From Paeniglutamicibacter antarcticus_C (GTDB lineage Bacteria > Actinomycetota > Actinomycetes > Actinomycetales > Micrococcaceae): a DNA stretch of 64,000 nt. Location of the stretch: positions 62,001-126,000 of the forward strand of contig NZ_BAABLK010000037.1 in assembly GCF_039544305.1 (NCBI RefSeq). The letters are read 5' to 3'. The notes beneath the pieces were generated by a model, which did no database searches, was not told the origin of the DNA, and saw only the letters and a list, made by a program, of their open reading frames with translations. Positions 52,475 to 61,225 of this stretch are shown here, one piece after another (position 1 is the first letter of the stretch; the number at the start of each line of letters is the position of its first letter). The translations under genes were made by a program, and so were the position numbers.

Positions 52475-53660
52475 TCTTCAACCCTTCAGCAATGTCGTTG
52501 ACCATGGTTCGGACTTGGGCCCATCTAAACGTCTGTCGTCCGAAGGATTCGGGGGCTCGCCACTCACGAAGCCTGCGCATATTCACGAAACGCGAGTTTG
52601 AGCGCTTGGCCTGTTGCTCTCGATGTTTCACCATTTGATGCAGAGTCGTATTCGTTGCTGGGTGCACGGAAGAGGATAGTTCCTTTACTGCCGAACTGAG
52701 GAAGGCAATTGAGGAAGGCGGAATTCGCGGATTGGTTTGATGGGCACGGCGAAGAAAGTCTTCCAGATTCCATCTTCTAAGTAGCAACCGGTTTTCGTCG
52801 TCTTCCACCCACTCGTCAAGAGGAGCGTAGCCGTCGTCATTCGTGGCCGACGCGGGTTCCGCTGCGAACTTCCGGGAAGCTTCTACTGCCAAAAGGTGTG
52901 CATAGGTTGAGTCGAGTCCCCATTGCAGTGCGGAGTAGGCCTGCGCATGTTGAAGCCACACGGAGGCTTCCCCTTGCGCTTCTTGACAGCCGGGATCAGC
53001 CCAAGGCGATGAAGATTTTTTCTGGACCAAGCGGGGCTTGGAAACTATGTGCGCAAGTAGTGTGTCGGGGACCGTGGCCAGGATGCGGTCTTGGATCCAG
53101 AGCGCTTCGTCTCTTGTAAGTTCCATGCCTCGGTCGTTGCTTGCGGGGAAGCCGTCGGGGACCAGCGGCAGAGTAGCGGTCCATACTCGTTGAGTAGGGA
53201 TACCGCTCTCATGTGCAGATGCTTCATGCAGCATCTCTTCGCCGACGTTCGTCCGGTCCACCCCGTCCCCAACGATCCCCCACCGCCGGAGTGCCGTCCA
53301 ATAGGCTGCCGATGGAAGCGTTGAGATTCGGTCGCCAATATCGCTGCCGATGAACTGTCTGGCACCGATGCGCTGCAAGTTGCGAATGAGGCGCCGTTCG
53401 GTGTGTTCGCCTTTGGCCCGTTGTTCTTCACCCGTGGACGCGAGGCTCCCGGCTTGGTAGCACCACGGAATAAGGATCAAGTACTTGGCCGCCACATGCA
53501 GCACCGAGGTACCGGGGAACAGGCTATTGCTAATGACATCGCGAAACTGTCCCAGGGCAAGGTCATCAACGCTTCCGGGGAGTTCGAAAAGCTTGACGAT
53601 CTCTCGCATGCGATTAGTCTCTGCGGTGTTGGCATCAAGCCATGAAATCAGCGAAGGCAT
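52467..53660 (-). CDS. DUF6361-like protein, first gene of the helicase-PLD operon
   Basis: About 397 residues, no known catalytic motif. The start SLISWLDANTAETNRMREIV, then LGQFRDVISNSLFPGTSVLH and AAKYLILIPWCYQAG, matches DUF6361 as I remember it. A basic C-terminal part (KHREQQAKRSNSRFVNMRRL) could bind nucleic acid. I use the ATG at 53658-53660, which gives the family start; a GTG at 53678 would add 6 residues. Role unknown; in a helicase-nuclease operon it may be the sensor or specificity subunit. Confidence 0.72.
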   Translation of the reverse strand: MPSLISWLDANTAETNRMREIVKLFELPGSVDDLALGQFRDVISNSLFPGTSVLHVAAKYLILIPWCYQAGSLASTGEEQRAKGEHTERRLIRNLQRIGARQFIGSDIGDRISTLPSAAYWTALRRWGIVGDGVDRTNVGEEMLHEASAHESGIPTQRVWTATLPLVPDGFPASNDRGMELTRDEALWIQDRILATVPDTLLAHIVSKPRLVQKKSSSPWADPGCQEAQGEASVWLQHAQAYSALQWGLDSTYAHLLAVEASRKFAAEPASATNDDGYAPLDEWVEDDENRLLLRRWNLEDFLRRAHQTNPRIPPSSIAFLSSAVKELSSSVHPATNTTLHQMVKHREQQAKRSNSRFVNMRRLREWRAPESFGRQTFRWAQVRTMVNDIAEGLKNA

Positions 53661-53799
53661 AACCGACTTATATCCCACGAACTAGGCGAAAAGGAAAACG
53701 GAGTGAACGTAGTGCGCGTTCCCGCGCGGATTTGACGATTTCGCCAGAAGGGATGTGGTGAACTTGCTCGAACGAAATTGTTCCCCGGTGTACGAAGAA

Positions 53800-54306
53800 C
53801 TAAGAAAGCCCCGTCCACCATCTTCGAAGTTTAGTCCGTTTGAGAGGGTCAAATTCGATGCGTGGGTCTTCGATGAGTGCCTTAAAATTATCCAGACGTT
53901 CCGAAGGGAAGCCCTGCGCAAGTTTGATGAGTTGGGGATCACGCAGCGCAAAAACGATACCTGACATCCAGATATGCCAAGTTTGGTCAGTAATGAAGCC
54001 CTGTTCACGAAGATCAAGCTCATCCTCACATAGGAGCAAATAATCGCAGAGTGCGTTTCGTTCCGCGTTATTTGGAACGTAGTCCACGTGCCCATGCACA
54101 AAACGGGAGGGCATGCGTGAAGAAATATCCCAGTAGCGTTGTACATACATGTTCTCGAACTCGCGATGCCGGGCGTTTCGTTCACCGATTATTTGCCAGC
54201 CGATGGCCAGAACCCCGATACCAGTCAGTATCGTTACAGCGAAATAGATACAGTCAGCCCAATCCCACTCGACTAATGGGTCCACCAGCAATACTCCTTC
54301 GGTCAT
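53800..54306 (-). CDS. One-helix membrane protein of unknown function
   Basis: 168 residues. A single transmembrane helix (IYFAVTILTGIGVLAIGWQI, about 20-39) is followed by a basic/charged cytoplasmic domain: RNARHREFENMYVQRYWDIS, CDYLLLCEDELDLREQGFIT, QTWHIWMSGI. The pattern recalls DUF4760-type proteins, which accompany mobile and defence loci, but I cannot assign it. It is upstream of the three-gene operon on the same strand, 139 bases away, and base composition is clearly richer in A+T than the flanks. Confidence 0.6.
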   Translation of the reverse strand: MTEGVLLVDPLVEWDWADCIYFAVTILTGIGVLAIGWQIIGERNARHREFENMYVQRYWDISSRMPSRFVHGHVDYVPNNAERNALCDYLLLCEDELDLREQGFITDQTWHIWMSGIVFALRDPQLIKLAQGFPSERLDNFKALIEDPRIEFDPLKRTKLRRWWTGLS

Positions 54307-54328
54307 TTTCCAACCCGTCAGTTATATC

Positions 54329-54514
54329 TTGTTTGAGGCGGACGATGGAAAAGCGTCAATTCGTGAATTGGTCGGTTCCTGGACACGGAAGTGCGAACCG
54401 AGTGCGTGGATGACGCCGACAGGCGAACCTATCCTGAGCAAGTGGCTAAACTGGGAGGAACCTCTACTTGGACAGCATGAGGAGTGTACTAGCGAGGGGA
54501 TCTCGGAACCATGA
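54329..54514 (+). CDS. Possible small protein overlapping mrr
   Basis: A 61-codon reading frame from TTG to a TGA that overlaps the mrr ATG (ATGA). It is Trp-rich (three Trp in WTRK, SAWMTP, KWLNWEE) and acidic. The overlap is the only argument for it; no ribosome site is clear and no family is recognised. Confidence 0.25.
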   Translation: MFEADDGKASIRELVGSWTRKCEPSAWMTPTGEPILSKWLNWEEPLLGQHEECTSEGISEP

Positions 54515-55443
54515 CTCAAGAAATTAGTAGCATCAACGAGTCTGAAGTCCCCATTTGGCCACATTTCGTTCGATACGTTCTTGAAGTCCTCCACGATGGA
54601 GAGACCCTCCATCGAAGGGATATCGTCGGACGGTCAATTGACGCTGCAGGCTTGTCTTCTGCGGCTCGCGCGGAAACCTTGAATTCGGGTGGGCTTCGTT
54701 CTAAGCAACGGATGGGTTGGGCGATCAGTAATTTGCTCAAGGCTGGTTGGATCGAGCGTCCTATTCGAGCCAATTACCGGATTACTGATTCCGGACGCCA
54801 GTGGCTTGCCGAGAATTCCGAAGGGATTAGGAATTTTACCGAAGCCAACAGGATCTTTGCAGAGTATTGGCCACAACCGGAAAAGTCGCGGGAAGCAGTC
54901 ATTCCGGTGAGCACCCAGGCTGAAGTTATCGATCCCATCGAACAGATCGAATCCGGAATCAACCGGATCACTGCCGATGTGGGAGATGCGCTTCTGCTGC
55001 GGCTGCGTGAAAGCCATCCAGACTTCTTTGAAGAGGCCGTGGTCAAGATTCTTTTGGCGATGGGCTACGGAGGCGCTGAACAGCGCGGTCGTCGCATCGG
55101 TGGTTCCGGCGACGGGGGAGTCGACGGAGTTATCGACCAGGATGCCCTTGGCCTTGACCGTATTTACGTGCAGGCCAAACGATATGCCGAAGGCAGCAAC
55201 ATCGGCCGAGAAATGATTCAGGCTTTTGTAGGTGCGCTACATGGGGTTGCGGCAACTAAAGGTGTATTTATCACGACTAGCACGTTCACCCAGAATGCCC
55301 GTGACTACGCTGCAAACATTCCGACAAGAACAATTCTTATCGACGGTAAACGCCTTGTATCGCTAATGATCAAATACAGGGTCGGTGTCCAGGTTGAACA
55401 GAGTTATGACGTGGTGGATATCGACGAGGACTTCTTCGAATAA
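54511..55443 (+). CDS. mrr: Mrr-type restriction endonuclease
   Basis: 310 residues. N-terminal Mrr winged-helix domain (about 12-105, with RRDIVGRSIDAAGLS and NYRITDSGRQWL) and C-terminal Mrr_cat domain with the PD-(D/E)xK site: Asp205 in SGDGGVDGVIDQD and the Gln-Ala-Lys at 221-223 (YVQAKRYAEGS), followed by REMIQAFVGALHGVAATKGV. Mrr enzymes cut DNA carrying modified bases. Full length for the family. It is divergent from the membrane-protein gene in an A+T-richer segment. Confidence 0.9.
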   Translation: MTQEISSINESEVPIWPHFVRYVLEVLHDGETLHRRDIVGRSIDAAGLSSAARAETLNSGGLRSKQRMGWAISNLLKAGWIERPIRANYRITDSGRQWLAENSEGIRNFTEANRIFAEYWPQPEKSREAVIPVSTQAEVIDPIEQIESGINRITADVGDALLLRLRESHPDFFEEAVVKILLAMGYGGAEQRGRRIGGSGDGGVDGVIDQDALGLDRIYVQAKRYAEGSNIGREMIQAFVGALHGVAATKGVFITTSTFTQNARDYAANIPTRTILIDGKRLVSLMIKYRVGVQVEQSYDVVDIDEDFFE

Positions 55444-55794
55444 GGACCGTGAGGAAGTTACGGAAGTGCAATGACAATGCTCGACTCACGGCTGGAGTGC
55501 TGTAGGAAGAACAAAGCTGGTCGCTATATCGGCACTTCGATGGCACTGCGCGTATTGGCGTATTGGGTTGACTTGACAAGTTTTTCTATACGGCTCCCGA
55601 TTTAGCGTCAATCGCTAGAAACGGGTCGCATTGCGGCTTGTCAGCATCCGCAGATCGACACAGGAGTCAGGGCCTGCACCTGTAGATGATTCGTCGCGTG
55701 GACTTTCTGCAGCTCTGCCCAATGCCGCCCGGTGCTTGGAACAGGGTGACCTTGGTAGGGTTCATACACCCTCTGATTCGAAAGGTGTTGAACT
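55444..55794. other. Gene-free stretch between mrr and HNH genes
   Basis: About 350 bases without a convincing gene, RNA or repeat. AAAGGTG near the right end is the ribosome site of the HNH gene. Confidence 0.5.
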
Positions 55795-56742
55795 TTGGCT
55801 GATGTTTTTTGGTCCGCTGAACGGGACCGACGGTTAAGAGACGAAGCGATTGCTTGGCTGAAATTGCGTACCAACGATGGCGCGGTTCCGCTTACACGTT
55901 CTGAGATCAAAGATTTCAGCTTTGACGGTGATACGTTCGCGCTGCAAGCAACCCAACAGGGCATTCGTAAACCACGACAGTTAGAAGCAGCCCTTTCTAT
56001 TCAAACGGTGTATCGGTCGCCAGGGCAACCTCGTCCGTATGAAGACACCATGGGTTCAGACGGATTACTCCGCTACATGTGGCGAGGGGAAGACCCCGAG
56101 ATACCTGACAATATGGCTTTGCGGGCAGCACTTGAGAACGACCTTCCACTGATCTGGTTTATTGGTGTTGGGATGGCACCAGCCATATTCCAGGCAGTGT
56201 GTCCTGTCTATATCGTTTCCGAAGAGCCGGACCTTAAGCGGTTCGTGCTGGCACCATTTGATGAAGAGGCATTTCTTCCGCGTGTGGCAGGACAGGACAC
56301 TGTCATTCAAGAGACCGTGAAGCGGTATTTGACACGCGAGACAAAGATTCGTCTGCACCAACCAGTTTTCAGATCAACGGTCCTTCGAGCCTACGAAGAC
56401 CGATGCTCGGTTTGCAATCTCGGTCACCGCGTACTTTTGGACGCAGCCCACATAGTTCCCGACTCCCACGAACTTGGCATCGCCTCGGTGGTGAACGGGC
56501 TGGCACTTTGCAAGATCCACCATGCAGCATTTGATTCGTCCATCTTAGGTATTCGTCCAGACCTTGTCGTTCAGATTCGTCCGGACCTGTTGGAAGAAAT
56601 CGATGGACCCATGTTGCAATATGGGCTGAAGGAACGGCATGGCCAGAAGTTAATGATGTTGCCGAATCGCAAGGTAGAGCAGCCGCGCGCGGATCTGCTG
56701 GAGATCGCATACGACAGGTTTTTGAACGCAACGCCGGCTTAG
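55795..56742 (+). CDS. HNH endonuclease (HNH_2 type)
   Basis: 315 residues. The N-terminal 170 residues form an unassigned domain with RSPGQPRPYEDTMGSDGLLR and DLPLIWFIGVGMAPAIFQAV, as in many modification-dependent HNH restriction proteins. The C-terminal HNH_2 domain has Cys204 and Cys207 (CSVCN), AAHIVPDSH (217-225), Asn234 (NGLALC) and Cys239-x2-His242-His243. TTG start with AAAGGTG upstream. The protein is full-length; together with mrr it looks like a restriction pair for modified DNA. Confidence 0.85.
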   Translation: MADVFWSAERDRRLRDEAIAWLKLRTNDGAVPLTRSEIKDFSFDGDTFALQATQQGIRKPRQLEAALSIQTVYRSPGQPRPYEDTMGSDGLLRYMWRGEDPEIPDNMALRAALENDLPLIWFIGVGMAPAIFQAVCPVYIVSEEPDLKRFVLAPFDEEAFLPRVAGQDTVIQETVKRYLTRETKIRLHQPVFRSTVLRAYEDRCSVCNLGHRVLLDAAHIVPDSHELGIASVVNGLALCKIHHAAFDSSILGIRPDLVVQIRPDLLEEIDGPMLQYGLKERHGQKLMMLPNRKVEQPRADLLEIAYDRFLNATPA

Positions 56743-57320
56743 CACCAAATTTCGAGATTTAAACTTTCAGGAAGTAACCAGATCGAAAGCCGGCGTTCGG
56801 AGTGCACTGAATCGTTCGGAGTGCCGTCGTTTTAGGTAGCAGGAAGTATTCGATGCAAGCGGTGAGTTCGGGCACGTTTTGTTGGGCCAGGCTGGTGCAT
56901 GCTGAAAGACCCTGCGCGCCGAGGGGTGGCGGCTAGAGACATCGAGTTGGCCCGCGTTGTTCCCAGCGTGTGAGTTCAAGTCTGGGGAAATTAGGCATTT
57001 GTTCGGTGTTGCTGCGCATACCAGCGCGATCGTTTCGTGGCATTCCAAACTGTTTCAGCGCTGTGCCCGCCAATGTCTGTGGGGAGATCTTCATCCATCG
57101 GTTGGATCCTGTTCAGCAACTATCTTTGCAGCGCGCTCCACCAGCTCATTTTGGTGACGATCTGACCTTGACAGTCCAGCTAGGTGTATCAGCAGATTTC
57201 TGACGCAACCGTACGCGAGTCAATGAACCCTCCCAATCCGGGCATTCAGTCCAAGACGTTAGGACTACACGAGAGCGTTGTTTTTCTTGATCAATTACAT
57301 TTTTGGATCAACAAGGCTCG
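56743..57320. other. Long gene-free stretch between island and biotin operon
   Basis: Nearly 600 bases of A+T-richer DNA without a protein-like reading frame. It holds a 12-base direct repeat (below) and may be the decayed edge of the transferred segment. The biotin operon control sites begin at 57322. Confidence 0.6.
56794..56824. repeat. Direct repeat CGTTCGGAGTGC, two copies
   Basis: Exact 12-base copies at 56794-56805 and 56813-56824, 19 bases apart, in the gene-free stretch behind the HNH gene. Meaning unknown. Confidence 0.8.
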
Positions 57321-57321
57321 C

Positions 57322-57334
57322 TGAACGGTGTTCA
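57322..57334. promoter_or_regulatory. BioQ-like box 1
   Basis: TGAACGGTGTTCA, a perfect TGAAC-N3-GTTCA palindrome that extends to CTGAAC-GGT-GTTCAG. The form matches the BioQ operators known from Corynebacterium and mycobacteria. It lies 145 bases upstream of bioB. Confidence 0.75.
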
Positions 57335-57376
57335 GTGAAATGAGAATTCAGGGTGTACGGTTGTTTTGACCATAAT

Positions 57377-57389
57377 TGAACGGTGTTCA
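57377..57389. promoter_or_regulatory. BioQ-like box 2
   Basis: The identical 13 bases TGAACGGTGTTCA, 55 bases after box 1 and 77 bases upstream of bioB. TTGACC at 57366-57371 could be a -35 element with the box in the spacer, which would let a bound repressor shut the operon. Confidence 0.78.
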
Positions 57390-57466
57390 GTTCATAGTTT
57401 CGAAGGCTGGAAACAGTCCTCGGATCCACGCGCACCAAAACTCCGCCGCACCGGAAGGCCCCCACC

Positions 57467-58708
57467 ATGACCCCGACCCAGGTAAGCGCAACCGTGCTTG
57501 ACGATGAAACACGGGAATCCGACGCCGGCGATGCGCTGGATGTAGCTGATCTGGTCGCGCGGATAACTGCTGGGCACGTTGTTACCGAATCCGAGGCTCT
57601 GCAGGTCCTCGAGGTGCCCGACTCCGAAACCCTGGCGCTGGTGGGTGCCGCCGGCACACTGCGCCGCAAGTACTTCGGCAACACCGTCAAGGTCAACTAC
57701 CTGGTGAATCTGAAGTCGGGGCTCTGCCCGGAAGACTGCACCTATTGCTCCCAACGGCTGGGCTCGAAAGCCGAGATTCTCAAGTACTCATGGCTCAAGC
57801 CCGAGGAAGCGGTCCACCAGGCTGGTCTGGGTGTTGCTGGCGGTGCCTCACGGGTGTGCATGGTCGCCTCAGGCAAGGGACCGAGCAACCGGGACGTGGA
57901 CCGGGTAGCAACAATGGTGGAGCAGCTCAAGGACGAGCATCCACACATCGAGGTCTGCGCATGTCTGGGCATCCTCAAAGACGGACAGGCCGAGAAGCTC
58001 AAAGCCGCCGGCGCAGATGCCTACAACCACAACCTGAACACCGCCGAATCCCTGTACCCGCAGATCTGCAGCACGCACAGCTACCAGGAACGCATCGATA
58101 CGGTGGAACATGCCAAGACCGCGGGGCTCTCCCCATGTTCGGGCCTGATCGTCGGACTCGGGGAAACCCCCGAGCAGCTGATCGAAGCGGTCTTTGCGCT
58201 GCGCGACCTGGAGTCCGACTCCATCCCCGTGAACTTCCTGATGCCCTTTGACGGCACGCCACTTGAAGGGACCTGGCTCCTGACCCCCTTGGATTGCCTG
58301 CGCATCCTAGCGTTGGTGCGACTGGTCTGCGCGGACAAGGAATTGCGCATGGCCGGCGGACGCGAGATGCACTTGCGCTCCCTGCAGTCAACGGCCCTGG
58401 AAGTGGCGAACTCCTTCTTCCTGGGGGACTACCTCACCAGCGAGGGCCAAGACGCCCAAAAGGACCTGGAGATGATCGCAGATGCCGGGTTCGTGGTCCT
58501 CGGACAGGAATCCCGGGATCCCGTCGAGGTTTCCGCAGAGCTCAGGCAAGCAGCCGCCAAGGTGACGAGCCAAACCACGGAGGCACCAAGCTGCGGAAGT
58601 GGTTGCGGATCGGCATGCGCCCCGCAGGGTTGCGGTCCCGGCGGCGGCGGGGGAGAACCGGTGTTGCGCCGCCGCGGTGCCGGAACCGGTCAAAGCCCCA
58701 ACGCATGA
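57467..58708 (+). CDS. bioB: Biotin synthase with cysteine-rich tail
   Basis: 413 residues, longer than the usual 320-350. Radical-SAM cluster Cys87, Cys91, Cys94 in GLCPEDCTYCSQ; the [2Fe-2S]-side residues lie in RVCMVASG, VCACLGIL and SPCSGLIVG; AGGREMHLRSLQ is near residue 297. It converts dethiobiotin to biotin. The C-terminal extension contains Cys376, Cys380, Cys384 and Cys389 in a Gly-rich context, which may hold an extra metal cluster. First gene of the operon; its stop overlaps bioA (ATGA). Confidence 0.94.
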   Translation: MTPTQVSATVLDDETRESDAGDALDVADLVARITAGHVVTESEALQVLEVPDSETLALVGAAGTLRRKYFGNTVKVNYLVNLKSGLCPEDCTYCSQRLGSKAEILKYSWLKPEEAVHQAGLGVAGGASRVCMVASGKGPSNRDVDRVATMVEQLKDEHPHIEVCACLGILKDGQAEKLKAAGADAYNHNLNTAESLYPQICSTHSYQERIDTVEHAKTAGLSPCSGLIVGLGETPEQLIEAVFALRDLESDSIPVNFLMPFDGTPLEGTWLLTPLDCLRILALVRLVCADKELRMAGGREMHLRSLQSTALEVANSFFLGDYLTSEGQDAQKDLEMIADAGFVVLGQESRDPVEVSAELRQAAAKVTSQTTEAPSCGSGCGSACAPQGCGPGGGGGEPVLRRRGAGTGQSPNA

Positions 58709-60066
58709 GTGACCTGAACACGGACCTGCTGGCGCGTGACGAAGGCCTGCTCTGGCACCCCTACGCGTCGCTGGATGGCGGGGCGCACTATGCGGTGACT
58801 GCCGCGAAGGGTGCCACCCTGACGCTGGCTGACGCCCACGGCAGCCACGAGGTCATCGACGCAATGGGGTCCTGGTGGTCAATGGTCCATGGCTATCGCC
58901 ACCCGGTCCTCGACGCCGCCGCCCACGCACAAATCGACACCTTTAGCCATGTCATGTTCGGCGGCCTCACCCACGCACCGGCCATTGAGCTGGCCGAACG
59001 CTTGGTGGCCATGGCGCCGGGGGAGCTTGCGCACGTTTTCCTGGCCGACTCGGGATCCATCAGCGTTGAAGTGGCGCTCAAGCTGGCACTGCAGTACCAA
59101 GATGCCCGCGGCAAGAGTACCGGGCAGCGATTCCTGGCGCTGCGAGGCGGCTATCACGGGGACACCTTTGCCACGATGAGCGTGTGTGATCCCGTGGACG
59201 GGATGCACGCCGCCTTCGCGCCGCTGGGACGAGAGCAGGTATTTTTGCCCCGGCCACCGAGCGCCCGGCGCACCGAGGACGGAACCTGGGAATACGATGA
59301 AGCGCTGCTGGCCGACTGGGAAACCGAATCCCGGAGTCTCGCGGCGGAGCACGCAACGGTACTGGCCGGCATCATCTGCGAACCGGTCCTGCAGGGAGCC
59401 GGTGGGATGTTCATCTACCCGCCCCGGGCCCTGCGGATTTTGCGCGAGATCGCGGACGAGCATTCCCTGCTGCTGATCTTCGATGAAATTGCCACGGGGT
59501 TCGGCCGCACCGGTGAACTCTTTGCCGGCGAATGGGCGAATGTTGTCCCGGACATCATGTGCATGGGCAAGGCCTTGACCGGTGGCTATCTCTCGCTGGC
59601 GGCCATGCTGTGCACCCCGGCGGTGGCCGAGACGCTGCGCATCGGTTCCTCCGGCACCGGCAATGCACTGCTGCACGGGCCCACATTCATGGGAAACCCG
59701 TTGGCCTGTGCCGTGGCCTGCGCTTCGCTTGATCTGCTGACCGGTCCCGGCGACCCACGATCCCCCCAGGCGCCCTGGCGTGAACAGGTCGCAAAACTGG
59801 AGAAGGGCCTGCACGATTCGCTCATGCCTGCTACGGATCTCACCGCGGTGAAGGACGTCCGGGTGCTCGGCGGTGTGGGAGTGATCGAGCTGGATGTGCC
59901 CGTGAAGGTTCATGAACTGACCCATGCGGCCGTGGCCCGCGGGGTGTGGGTCCGCCCCTTCCGCAACCTGGTCTACGTCATGCCGCCCTATATCTGCACC
60001 GAAGAGGAGCTACGCACCCTGGGAGTCGCGCTGACCGGAGCCATCGAGGAGATCCACGGTGCCTGA
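58705..60066 (+). CDS. bioA: Adenosylmethionine-8-amino-7-oxononanoate aminotransferase
   Basis: 453 residues, class III aminotransferase. WHPY and GSWWSMVHGYRHP near the start are BioA-typical; the PLP aspartate is Asp260 (LIFDEIATGFGRTG) and the Schiff-base lysine is Lys289 (MCMGKALTGG). It makes 7,8-diaminopelargonate with SAM as amino donor. ATG 58705 overlaps the bioB stop; the long extension to 58294 is a shadow of bioB. Confidence 0.95.
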   Translation: MSDLNTDLLARDEGLLWHPYASLDGGAHYAVTAAKGATLTLADAHGSHEVIDAMGSWWSMVHGYRHPVLDAAAHAQIDTFSHVMFGGLTHAPAIELAERLVAMAPGELAHVFLADSGSISVEVALKLALQYQDARGKSTGQRFLALRGGYHGDTFATMSVCDPVDGMHAAFAPLGREQVFLPRPPSARRTEDGTWEYDEALLADWETESRSLAAEHATVLAGIICEPVLQGAGGMFIYPPRALRILREIADEHSLLLIFDEIATGFGRTGELFAGEWANVVPDIMCMGKALTGGYLSLAAMLCTPAVAETLRIGSSGTGNALLHGPTFMGNPLACAVACASLDLLTGPGDPRSPQAPWREQVAKLEKGLHDSLMPATDLTAVKDVRVLGGVGVIELDVPVKVHELTHAAVARGVWVRPFRNLVYVMPPYICTEEELRTLGVALTGAIEEIHGA

Positions 60067-61225
60067 GGACTGGACCTCTTGGTTGGAATCCCGGGCCCGG
60101 GTGCGCCAGCTGCGAGGGTTCCAGCGCACCGATACCTCACGCGGGTTGCTGATGGACCTTGCCTCCAATGACTACTTGGGGTTGAGTCGGCACCCCGAGG
60201 TCCAACAAGCGGTAACCGAGGCGGTAGGCACCTACGGCGCCGGAGCGACAGCCAGCCGCGTGGCCACCGGAACCCTGGGAATCCATCGAGAACTGGAACA
60301 GGCCCTGAGCACCTATAGCGGTCGCGAGAAAGCCCTGGTGTTTTCCAGCGGATACATGGCGAACCTCGGCCTGCTCCAGGCGCTTGGGGGTCCCGGAAGC
60401 CTGTTCATCCTCGACGCCCACGCCCACGCGAGCCTGATTGACGGTGCCAGGCTCTCCGGAGCGCAGGTCCGAATGGCCGGACACAATGACCCTGAAGTTA
60501 TCCAACGGCTGCTGCGCGAAAACTTCCAAGAGCAGACACCCCGGCCACGGGTCGCGGTGGTGGTTGAGTCCATCTACTCGCTGCTCGGCGATGCTGCCCC
60601 GCTGGCCCGGATCGCGGAACTCTGCGCTGAGTACAACGCCCTGCTGGTGATTGACGAGGCCCATTCGCTGGCTGCCACCGAGCGGGGCTCCGCCGTATGC
60701 GCCGCCGGGCTGTCCAGCGCCACCCACGTGCTGGTCACGGCAACGCTTTCCAAGGCCTTGGGCGCCCAAGGCGGGGCCGTGCTTTTCGGCGGCCCGAACG
60801 CCGGCGCATTGCGTGAGCATCTGGTCAACACCTCACGCAGTTTCCTCTTTGACACCGCGCTGGCGCCGGCATCGGCAGGGGCTGCGTTGAAGGCGCTGGA
60901 ACTGGCGACATCTCACCGGTTGAACAACCTGGCCCGGAACACGGACCTTGTTTACGAGACGCTGTCCGGGAATTCCGGCCTACGCGGTCTCATCGAGCCC
61001 GGCGCCGGGGCGGTGCACTCGGTGAGAATGCCCAGTGCCGATGCCGCCATGCGGGTCACCGCCGCACTGCGGGAAAAGGGGATTGCCGTCGCCTGTTTCC
61101 GACCGCCCAGCGTCCCCGACGGAATCTCCCGCATCAGGATCACCGCCCACGCACACCACCAACCAGAAGAACTGGTCACAGCCTTGCAGACCGTAGCCAG
61201 GACCATCACCGAGGAACCAGTATGA
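60059..61225 (+). CDS. bioF: 8-amino-7-oxononanoate synthase
   Basis: 388 residues, alpha-oxoamine synthase. ASNDYLGLSRHPEV, the GYMANLGLLQALGG block, DEAHS (199-203) and the PLP Lys232 in LVTATLSKALGAQGG are present. It condenses pimeloyl-ACP or pimeloyl-CoA with alanine. GTG start, overlapping the bioA stop by 8 bases; its own stop overlaps the P450 start. Confidence 0.95.
   Translation: MPEDWTSWLESRARVRQLRGFQRTDTSRGLLMDLASNDYLGLSRHPEVQQAVTEAVGTYGAGATASRVATGTLGIHRELEQALSTYSGREKALVFSSGYMANLGLLQALGGPGSLFILDAHAHASLIDGARLSGAQVRMAGHNDPEVIQRLLRENFQEQTPRPRVAVVVESIYSLLGDAAPLARIAELCAEYNALLVIDEAHSLAATERGSAVCAAGLSSATHVLVTATLSKALGAQGGAVLFGGPNAGALREHLVNTSRSFLFDTALAPASAGAALKALELATSHRLNNLARNTDLVYETLSGNSGLRGLIEPGAGAVHSVRMPSADAAMRVTAALREKGIAVACFRPPSVPDGISRIRITAHAHHQPEELVTALQTVARTITEEPV

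Noticed and set aside
47439..53660. Assignment of the operon to DISARM
   Set aside because: There is a helicase and a PLD protein, but the PLD protein is far longer than DrmC, no DUF1998 protein and no methyltransferase are present, and the first gene looks like DUF6361.
58294..58704. Long N-terminal extension of bioA
   Set aside because: It overlaps the 3' part of bioB in another frame; the ATG at 58705 gives the family-typical start and a normal overlap.
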